Shown one piece after another: positions 52,800 to 59,231 of a stretch of 64,000 nucleotides of DNA. This DNA is from Zoogloea sp. (GTDB lineage: Bacteria; Pseudomonadota; Gammaproteobacteria; Burkholderiales; Rhodocyclaceae). The position numbers and the translations under genes are program-made. The stretch spans positions 60,384 through 124,383 of the forward strand of contig NZ_JAOAUU010000096.1 of the NCBI RefSeq assembly GCF_030157465.1. Direction: 5' to 3'. Position 1 is the first letter of the stretch. Each line of letters begins with the position of its first letter. The notes under the pieces were generated by a model, which had not been told where the DNA came from, searched no databases, and saw only the letters and a program-made list of their open reading frames with translations.

Positions 52800-54116
52800 T
52801 CAGCCGGCCAGCGCCTGCACCACCTCGGCAAACAGGGGGCGGCTGTCGGGCGAATCGGTCAGGCAGCGGGCCTGCAGCGCGGCGAGGGGCTGGAGCGCGG
52901 GGCTGGAGCGGTCGGCCTCGTCGCAGGCAGCCAACAGTTCCTCCAGCAAGCAGCCGAAGGCCCGCAGCTCGATGCGCTGCAGCGCTTCGGCGGCCTGCCG
53001 GTCATGGGGCGGCACGCACGACGCAGCGCCGAAATCGCCCAGCAGCACCCGGCCCTGCCCGCAGTGCAGGATGTTGTGGGCGTACAGATCACCGTGGAGG
53101 ATGCCGCGCCCATGCAGGTGCGCCGCGGCGGAGGCGATGCCGCGGGCGATGGCCAGGGCCACCTCCGGCGTGAAGCGGGTGCCGGCGGGGTAGATGTCGC
53201 GCGTGCAGGATTCGAGGCTGGGCGGGCCGGCCAGGCTGCGAAAACCGCTGTCGATCAGCGCCATCACCAGGCCTTCGGTGGCGTCCGGATGGGCTTCCAG
53301 CCGGCCCAGGACCGGAATCAGGTTGGGGTGCGCGCCGGCCTCCACGCAGGCGGCCATTTCGTTCCGGGGCAGGCCGTCGCTGGTCACCGCCCCCTTGAAC
53401 AGCTTCACGGCCACGTCGCGGCGGCGTCCGGAATCGGCCCATTCGGCCCGGTAAATCACGCCCGAGGCGCCTTCGCCCAGCACCTGGGCGAGTTCCAGCG
53501 CGTTCCAGTCGACCGGTGGCACCCGGGCGCCCTGCTGCATCGCTTCGTCCACGGCCGCGCAAAAGGGGTTGCCGGCATAGGCCAGCCACGCCAGGCGCGG
53601 CAGGCGCAGCAGCCAGTCGGGCAGTTCGGCAAGCGCGTTGGCGGCAATGCGCAGCAGTTCCAGCCGTGTGCAGGCGGCCATCTCGGGCGGCAGACGGGTG
53701 AGGCGATTGCCGGCGAGGGCCAGCTTTTGCAGGCCGGAGCACTGGCCGATGGAGGCCGGAAGTGCCTCCACCCGGTTATCGGTGAGGATCAGCCAGCGCA
53801 GCGTCGGCGGCAGCGAGGCCTCCGGCACGCGGCGGATCCGGCAGCCCTTGAAGCCGATCATCTCCAGGGCGGGGCAGGCACCCAGCACTTCGGGCAGCAC
53901 CTCGAAAGGGCTCCCCGAACAGAACAGCACGCGCAGCCGGGTGAGCCGCGGCAAATCGTCGGGCAGCGCCGCGAGCGCGTTGCCCGACAGATCGAGAATT
54001 TCCAGGGTATCGGCGAGATCGAAAATCTCGCGGGGAAAGGTTTCAAGGCCGCAGGCGATCTTGAGATGCCGCGCACCGGCCAGCTTGCCGGCGCGGAGTT
54101 GTTCGAGGGTGTGCAT
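52800..54116 (-). CDS. Leucine-rich-repeat protein kinase
   Basis: 438 residues. Residues about 15-190 hold about seven LRRs of roughly 23 residues (LEILDLSGNALAALPDDLPRL, LQKLALAGNRLTRLPPEMAAC, LELLRIAANALAELPDWLL). A Ser/Thr-type kinase follows (about 205-438): glycine loop GEGASG 214-219, Lys238 in VAVKLFK, catalytic HGDLYAHN with Asp343, and DFG at 361-363. No membrane helix or signal peptide is present. Bacterial LRR-kinases of this simple order are uncommon; some are effectors or signalling proteins. Convergent with res, it lies next to a restriction system but need not be part of it. Confidence 0.88.
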   Translation of the reverse strand: MHTLEQLRAGKLAGARHLKIACGLETFPREIFDLADTLEILDLSGNALAALPDDLPRLTRLRVLFCSGSPFEVLPEVLGACPALEMIGFKGCRIRRVPEASLPPTLRWLILTDNRVEALPASIGQCSGLQKLALAGNRLTRLPPEMAACTRLELLRIAANALAELPDWLLRLPRLAWLAYAGNPFCAAVDEAMQQGARVPPVDWNALELAQVLGEGASGVIYRAEWADSGRRRDVAVKLFKGAVTSDGLPRNEMAACVEAGAHPNLIPVLGRLEAHPDATEGLVMALIDSGFRSLAGPPSLESCTRDIYPAGTRFTPEVALAIARGIASAAAHLHGRGILHGDLYAHNILHCGQGRVLLGDFGAASCVPPHDRQAAEALQRIELRAFGCLLEELLAACDEADRSSPALQPLAALQARCLTDSPDSRPLFAEVVQALAG

Positions 54117-54158
54117 GCAGAAGCCGGACGGGTTCGGAAGACGCCGATTCTACCGCCC

Positions 54159-54902
54159 TCACCCGCCGGTTTCCGCGGCATCCAGCAGCGCCCGCATGCG
54201 CCGCCAGTGGGAGCCTTCCCAGTAGATCCGCCCGCAGGCGTCGCAGGTGGTGAAGTGCAGCGGCTTGATTTTCACCGACGCGGGCAGACGCTCCAGCACG
54301 GCCTCCCTGGCAACCGGGCGCAGCGGCAGATTGCACACCGTGCACAGGCTGAAGGGCCGGAACTGCCCGGCGAGCCGGTAGCGCGCCACCACTTCGTGGA
54401 GTTGCGCGGCCGGAATCGTCGCGCGCAGGTAGCAGCCGTGATGCACAGCGCCGCGCTTGAGCAGGTCACGGTCGCGGGTCAGCACCACGCGGCCATCGCG
54501 GGCGGCGAGTTCAACCACCTCCCGGTCGGCGTAGTCGTTGCGGTAAAGCGTGTCGAAGCCGGCCATGCGCAGCAGGCGGGCCAGGCCGCCGAGGTGGGAA
54601 TCGGCGATGAAGCGCAGCGGCAGCGGCGGCGCCTCGCCCAGGCGTGGCAGCGATTCCAGCCCGAAGGCCATGAAGTGCGGATACACGGCCACCCGCTGGC
54701 CGTCCTGCAGGCGGCGGGAAAAGCCAACCGGCTGCCCGCCCACCAGCACCAGCGCCACCTCGGTATGCGGCACGCCCAGCGCCTCGACCATGTGCTTGAC
54801 GCTGGCATCCGCCGCAAAGGCGGCTTCAAAGTCCTGCTGGCGGCGGTTCCGCGGCAGGAAATCATTCAGTCCGGCGTAGAAGCGGAAAGTCGCCGTCGCC
54901 AT
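54159..54902 (-). CDS. Mut7-C RNase domain protein with N-terminal ubiquitin-like domain
   Basis: 247 residues from the ATG at 54902 after GGGAGTGGGGC. Residues about 1-85 resemble the ThiS/MoaD-like ubiquitin fold attached to Mut7-C proteins (ATFRFYAGLNDFLPRNRRQQDF). Residues about 95-240 are the Mut7-C PIN-like RNase domain (FIADSHLGGLARLLRMAGFDTLY, VVLTRDRDLLKRG), ending in a zinc ribbon (CTVCNLPL, CDACGRIYWEGSHWRRM). The conserved Asp residues are present. It is probably an RNA-processing enzyme of unknown target. Confidence 0.88.
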   Translation of the reverse strand: MATATFRFYAGLNDFLPRNRRQQDFEAAFAADASVKHMVEALGVPHTEVALVLVGGQPVGFSRRLQDGQRVAVYPHFMAFGLESLPRLGEAPPLPLRFIADSHLGGLARLLRMAGFDTLYRNDYADREVVELAARDGRVVLTRDRDLLKRGAVHHGCYLRATIPAAQLHEVVARYRLAGQFRPFSLCTVCNLPLRPVAREAVLERLPASVKIKPLHFTTCDACGRIYWEGSHWRRMRALLDAAETGG

Positions 54903-54925
54903 GCCCCACTCCCGAAACGCGTCTA

Positions 54926-55086
54926 AGAGCTTGTCCGCGAATAAGAGGCCGAGGCCTGGGAGGTGAATCGCCGCCAATGCTAGGCGCGCTTTTGCAGCTT
55001 GGGTGGTGCCCAAGCAAGGAAGCGCAACAACGCAGTGGCGGTGATTCGGCCCCAGGCCGACGCCGGGTTATTTGCGGACAAGCTCT
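54926..55086. mobile_element. 161-bp hairpin element with terminal inverted repeats (MITE-like)
   Basis: The ends are AGAGCTTGTCCGC and its inverse, and pairing continues imperfectly to the centre (GCTTGGG, five-base loop, CCCAAGC). It codes for no protein. Its right end carries the lldR stop codon (TAG at 55085-55087), so insertion may have trimmed or extended LldR by a few residues. It fills the whole gap between the Mut7-C gene and lldR. No second copy is visible in this window. Confidence 0.75.
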
Positions 55087-55864
55087 AAGTGACCCCGGCC
55101 GGCTTCCGGCCCCGCAGCGCGCGGGATTCGCGCTCTTCGTGCTGGGCCCGCGCCAGCATGCTCTCCTCGACAAACGCGATGTGACGCCGCACGGCCGCCT
55201 GGGCGGCCTGCGGGTTGCGGCTCTTCACGGCATTCCAGATGGCGGCGTGCTGGTCGCGCAGCTCCAGCCAGTCGTTGTCCAGTCGGCGCAAGTGGCGCAG
55301 GTTGAGGTCGATGTTCTCGTGGGTGACGCGGAACAGGCTGGCCGTGAGGTGGCCGAACATCACGTTGTGGGCCGCCTCGGCAATGGCCTGGTGAAAGGCC
55401 AGATCGGCCTTCACCTGCTCTTCGAAAACCGTCGCCGACGGCCCTTCGGCAAACAGCGCCTCAACCTTCGCGTAGGCCTCGCCGATACGTGCGAGGTCGG
55501 CGTCGGTGGCGCGGCGGGCAGCCAGCGCGGCGGCCTCGGACTCGAGCATGCCGCGAAACTCCAGCAGGTCGGCCTGCAGGTTGGGGTGCTGGCGCAGCAT
55601 CTCGCCCCACGGGTCGGTAAAACCGGCGTCAAGCCGGTCGGTCACCCAGGTGCCGCCGCCCTGGCGGCTGTGCAGCAGTCCCTTTGAAACCAGCTTCTGA
55701 ATCGCCTCGCGCAAGGACGGGCGGGACACGCCCAGCTCGACCGCCAGCTCGCGCTCGGGCTGCAGGCGATCGCCGGGCTTGAGCGCGCCCTCGAGAATGC
55801 GCCGCTCGAGTTCGTGGGCGATGGTGTCGGACAGGCGCTGGACTGCAATCTTGCCGGTGCTCAT
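55085..55864 (-). CDS. lldR: LldR/LutR-type GntR (FadR subfamily) regulator of lactate genes
   Basis: 259 residues from the ATG at 55864 with AAGGGA upstream. The winged HTH (ILEGALKPGDRLQPERELAVELGVSRPSLREAI) is followed by an FCD ligand-binding domain with metal-site histidines (DLAFHQAIAEAAHN, VRRHIAFVE). It lies divergent from lutA. Two operator-like palindromes are in the shared space. L-lactate is the likely inducer. Confidence 0.92.
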   Translation of the reverse strand: MSTGKIAVQRLSDTIAHELERRILEGALKPGDRLQPERELAVELGVSRPSLREAIQKLVSKGLLHSRQGGGTWVTDRLDAGFTDPWGEMLRQHPNLQADLLEFRGMLESEAAALAARRATDADLARIGEAYAKVEALFAEGPSATVFEEQVKADLAFHQAIAEAAHNVMFGHLTASLFRVTHENIDLNLRHLRRLDNDWLELRDQHAAIWNAVKSRNPQAAQAAVRRHIAFVEESMLARAQHEERESRALRGRKPAGVT

Positions 55865-55878
55865 CAAACAATCCCTTA

Positions 55879-55895
55879 AATTGGTCTGACCACAA
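55879..55895. promoter_or_regulatory. LldR operator 1 (lldR side)
   Basis: The core TGGTCTGACCA (55882-55892) is a FadR/LldR-family palindrome (TGGT-N3-ACCA). It overlaps the presumed lldR transcription start, downstream of a leftward promoter-like TTGCAG (55919-55924) and TAGTAT (55895-55900) with an 18-base spacer. It suggests autoregulation. Confidence 0.75.
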
Positions 55896-55996
55896 TACTA
55901 AATCCAAAATTTGCCTGCCTGCAACACGACCGCCCCAAAACCTTAAAGGTTTACCCTTGAATCACGCCAAATCAGCCATTTACCCCTTTCGGGCGA

Positions 55997-56025
55997 TTGA
56001 CTTGGCGATGGGCTGCAGGTAAATT
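55997..56025 (+). promoter_or_regulatory. Promoter of the lut operon
   Basis: TTGACT (-35), 17-base spacer, TAAATT (-10). Its predicted start lies about nine bases before operator 2, so a bound repressor would block initiation or early elongation of lutACB. Confidence 0.75.
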
Positions 56026-56040
56026 TTCAACCAGCCGATC

Positions 56041-56057
56041 AATTGGTCTTACCAATT
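56041..56057. promoter_or_regulatory. LldR operator 2 (lut side)
   Basis: AATTGGT-CTT-ACCAATT is a perfect 17-bp palindrome of the FadR/LldR type, stronger than operator 1. Two sites about 160 bases apart allow looping as described for E. coli lldPRD. Confidence 0.85.
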
Positions 56058-56141
56058 AACCGGACAAACCAATAGGCCAACAGCCAATAGCCGCAGCGAA
56101 GGGCGCCACACCCCACGCAACCCGGCAGGAATGGAGAAGAC

Positions 56142-56954
56142 ATGAGCAGTCCCTCACCCGGCGCCGGGCAGGCCGCGCGCGCTTACCCCGCACGCCCCGC
56201 AGCGGTTTACTTCTACGCCACCTGCCTGGTGGACATGTTTGTCCCCGAGGCCGGCATGGACGCCATCACGCTGCTTGAGCGCGAAGGCATCCGCGTGATC
56301 TTTCCGGACAACCAGACCTGCTGCGGCCAGCCGGCCTTCACCAGCGGCTTCCCTGACGAAGCCCGCGAAGTGGCCGCCTCCCAGCTTGATCTCTTTCCCG
56401 AGGACTACCCGATCGTGGTGCCGTCCGGCTCCTGCGCCGGCATGATCCGCTGGCACTGGGAAAAGATCTTCGCCGACGATCCGGCCAGAAAGGCCCGCGC
56501 CGCCGCCATCGCCGCGCGCACCTTCGAGTTCGCCGAATTCCTGCTTCACGTGGTGGGTTTCCAGCGCAAGGACGAAGGCGCGCCCGTCACCGTGGCGCTG
56601 CACACCTCCTGCTCGGCCCGCCGCGAAATGGGCACCCTGCTGATGGGTCGCGAGCTGCTGGCCCGCCTCGGCAACGTCAAGCTCGCCATTCACGACCACG
56701 AATCCGAATGCTGCGGTTTTGGCGGCAGCTTTTCGCTGAAGCACCCGGATATTTCCACCGCCATGGTCAGCGACAAGGTGGCCTCGCTCAAGGCTACCGG
56801 CGCCAGGCAGGTGGTAACCGCCGACTGCGGCTGCATGCTCAACATCACCAAGCGCGCCGCCAGGGAAGACATCGACGCCGGCCGCGCCACCGCCTCGCTG
56901 CCCGGCGAGCATCTCGCCACATTCCTGCTCAAGCGCACAGGAGGCCGCAAATGA
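56142..56954 (+). CDS. lutA: LutA/YkgE, Fe-S-binding subunit of lactate utilisation
   Basis: 270 residues, with two CCG domains: CCGQPAFTSGFPDEA and ECCGFGGSFSLKHPDIS, each supplying cluster ligands. LutABC oxidise L-lactate to pyruvate. GGAG lies before the ATG. The stop overlaps lutC by four bases. The first 20 residues are a weakly conserved Ala/Pro-rich lead. Confidence 0.95.
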   Translation: MSSPSPGAGQAARAYPARPAAVYFYATCLVDMFVPEAGMDAITLLEREGIRVIFPDNQTCCGQPAFTSGFPDEAREVAASQLDLFPEDYPIVVPSGSCAGMIRWHWEKIFADDPARKARAAAIAARTFEFAEFLLHVVGFQRKDEGAPVTVALHTSCSARREMGTLLMGRELLARLGNVKLAIHDHESECCGFGGSFSLKHPDISTAMVSDKVASLKATGARQVVTADCGCMLNITKRAAREDIDAGRATASLPGEHLATFLLKRTGGRK

Positions 56955-57625
56955 GCGCCCGCGACCGCATTCTCGCCAAGCTGCGCGCCGGCCAGCCGGC
57001 CCAGCCGCTGCCCGCCCCGGTGCTGGGCGAGCACTTCGGCCCCCGCGCCGGCACGGATTCCCCGGCCCAGCGCCTGGCGCGCTTTCGCGCCGGCATCGAA
57101 AGCTTTCACGCCGAAGTCCATATCACCAGCGAAGCCGGCTGGCCTGAGCTGCTGGCCAGCCTGTGCGCGGATAAAAAAATCGCCACGCTGCTCTACGGCG
57201 CCGACACGCACGCCGGCCGGCGGATTGCCGACGCACCGTTTGCCGGCACCACGCCGCGCGCCTGGGCCGGCCCGGTCGAAGGCCTCAAGGCCGATCTCTT
57301 TCACCGCATCGACGCCGGCTTCACCCAAACCCGCGGCGCCATCGCCGAAACCGGCACGCTGATCGTGTGGCCCTCCGAAGCCGAGCCGCGCACCCTGTCG
57401 CTGGTCCCGCCGATCCACTTCGCGCTGCTCGACGCACGCCACATCCACCCCACCTTTTTCGACGCAATCCACGCGGAGAACTGGCCCGCCGGCATGCCCA
57501 CCAACGCGCTGCTGATTTCCGGGCCGTCCAAAACCGCCGACATCCAGCAAACCCTGGCCTACGGCGCCCACGGCCCGAAAGAGCTCATCGTGCTGGTCAT
57601 CAACGCCGAAGGAGAGCCGCAATGA
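56951..57625 (+). CDS. lutC: LutC/YkgG, LUD-domain protein of lactate utilisation
   Basis: 224 residues from the ATG overlapping the lutA stop; an upstream open frame is a shadow of lutA. The LUD domain shows ETGTLIVWPSEAEPRTLSLVPP and NALLISGPSKTADIQQTLAYGAHGPKEL. It is required with LutA and LutB. The stop overlaps lutB by four bases, so the three are coupled in the order A-C-B. Confidence 0.93.
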   Translation: MSARDRILAKLRAGQPAQPLPAPVLGEHFGPRAGTDSPAQRLARFRAGIESFHAEVHITSEAGWPELLASLCADKKIATLLYGADTHAGRRIADAPFAGTTPRAWAGPVEGLKADLFHRIDAGFTQTRGAIAETGTLIVWPSEAEPRTLSLVPPIHFALLDARHIHPTFFDAIHAENWPAGMPTNALLISGPSKTADIQQTLAYGAHGPKELIVLVINAEGEPQ

Positions 57626-59079
57626 GCGCCCAGACCGCACACGGCAGCAGCACCGAAAAGCCCATTGCCTTCGTGTCGGCCCAAGCCCTGCGCGAGCGCA
57701 TGCACACGGCGGTGAATGATCCCCACCTGCGCAGCAGCTTCCGCGGCGCGATGGATTTTCTGATGGCCAAGCGCGCCGCCCAGTTTCCGGACGAATCCGA
57801 ACTGGCCTCGTTGCGCAGCCTGTCGGAGGGCATCCGCCAGTACAGCCTGGCCAGGCTGCCCGACCTGCTCGAACAGCTCGAAGCCAGCCTTACCAAGAAC
57901 GGCGTGCAGGTGCACTGGGCCGAAACACCCGCCGAGGCCAACGCGATCATGCTCGGCATCGCCCAGCGCCACCAGGCCAAGCTGATCGTCAAGGGCAAGT
58001 CGATGGTGAGCGAGGAGATCGAGTTCAACCACGCGATGGAAGCCGCCGGCGTGGGCGCGCTGGAATCCGACATGGGCGAATACATCGTCCAGCTGGCCGG
58101 CGAAAAGCCCTCGCACATCATCATGCCGGCGATCCACCAGACCAAGCAGCAGATCGCCAAACTCTTCGCCGAGCACATCCCCGGCGTGGAATACACCGAC
58201 AACGTGGACGCGCTGATCCAGATCGGCCGCCGCGTGCTGCGCGAGAAGTTCGAGATCGCCGACATCGGCCTCTCCGGCGTCAACTTTGCCGTGGCCGAAA
58301 CGGGCACCCTGTGCCTGGTCGAAAACGAAGGCAACGGGCGCATGTGCACCACCGTGCCCAAGGTGCACATCGCCGTCACCGGCATCGAAAAGGTGGTCGA
58401 GAAACTGGAGCACGTGGCCCCGCTGTTCTCCATCCTCACCCGCTCGGCCACCGGCCAAGCGGTGTCCACCTACTTCAACATGATCTCGGGCCCGCGAAAG
58501 CCCGGCGAGAAGGACGGCCCGGAAGAGGTGCACCTGGTTCTCCTCGACAACGGCCGCACCCAGGCCTACGCCGACGAGCAGCTGCGCAAGACCTTGCAAT
58601 GCATCCGCTGCGGCGCCTGCATGAACCACTGCCCGGTGTACACCCGCATCGGCGGCCACGCCTACGGCACCACCTACCCCGGCCCCATCGGCAAGATCGT
58701 CTCGCCGCACATGATGGGCCTTGAAGAAACCCACCTGCTGCCCACGGTTTCAAGCCTGTGCGGCGCCTGCGGTGAAGTCTGCCCGGTGAAGATTCCCATC
58801 CCCGAGCTGCTGATCCGCCTGCGCGAAGAGGCGCAAAGCGAACCCCACGCCAACCCCGCCATGGTGGGCCAGGGCGCCGGCTACAACAAGCTGGCCAGTT
58901 TTGGCTGGCGCATGTGGGCGCGGGTTTACGGCCGCCCCGGCAGCTACCGCGCCTTCAGCTGGCTGGCCACCCGCTTCCGCATGTTCTCGCCGTCGAAACA
59001 GGGCGGCTGGACAGCGGCCCGAACGCCGCTCACCCCCGCCCCGCGAAGGCTCAGGGACATGGTCAAAGACCGCCGCTAG
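57622..59079 (+). CDS. lutB: LutB/YkgF, Fe-S cluster subunit of lactate utilisation
   Basis: 485 residues from the ATG overlapping lutC. A LUD domain comes first (IADIGLSGVNFAVAETGTLCLVENEGNG), then two 4Fe-4S ferredoxin motifs: CIRCGACMNHCPVYTRIGG and CGACGEVCPVKIP. It probably passes electrons from lactate to the quinone pool. The C-terminal 80 residues are helical and variable. Confidence 0.95.
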   Translation: MSAQTAHGSSTEKPIAFVSAQALRERMHTAVNDPHLRSSFRGAMDFLMAKRAAQFPDESELASLRSLSEGIRQYSLARLPDLLEQLEASLTKNGVQVHWAETPAEANAIMLGIAQRHQAKLIVKGKSMVSEEIEFNHAMEAAGVGALESDMGEYIVQLAGEKPSHIIMPAIHQTKQQIAKLFAEHIPGVEYTDNVDALIQIGRRVLREKFEIADIGLSGVNFAVAETGTLCLVENEGNGRMCTTVPKVHIAVTGIEKVVEKLEHVAPLFSILTRSATGQAVSTYFNMISGPRKPGEKDGPEEVHLVLLDNGRTQAYADEQLRKTLQCIRCGACMNHCPVYTRIGGHAYGTTYPGPIGKIVSPHMMGLEETHLLPTVSSLCGACGEVCPVKIPIPELLIRLREEAQSEPHANPAMVGQGAGYNKLASFGWRMWARVYGRPGSYRAFSWLATRFRMFSPSKQGGWTAARTPLTPAPRRLRDMVKDRR

Positions 59080-59095
59080 CGCCCCGGGCCCATGT

Positions 59096-59173
59096 GGGCG
59101 ACTTCAGTCGCCCATCCGCGCGTAAATCAAGCGTCATCCGTCGCCCGGGGTCCGAGGGCGACTGAAGTCGCCC
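59096..59173. repeat. Inverted pair of palindromic 18-mers (REP-like)
   Basis: GGGCGACTTCAGTCGCCC at 59096-59113 and its exact reverse complement at 59156-59173, 42 bases apart. Each is nearly self-complementary, so either one hairpin each or a long stem is possible. They lie between lutB and the dehydrogenase gene, and may act as an mRNA-stability or termination element. Confidence 0.85.
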
Positions 59174-59231
59174 CTACGCGCCCCAACGCACCCCATTTCA
59201 ACACCCATCCCTGCCTCCGGGAGTACCGACC

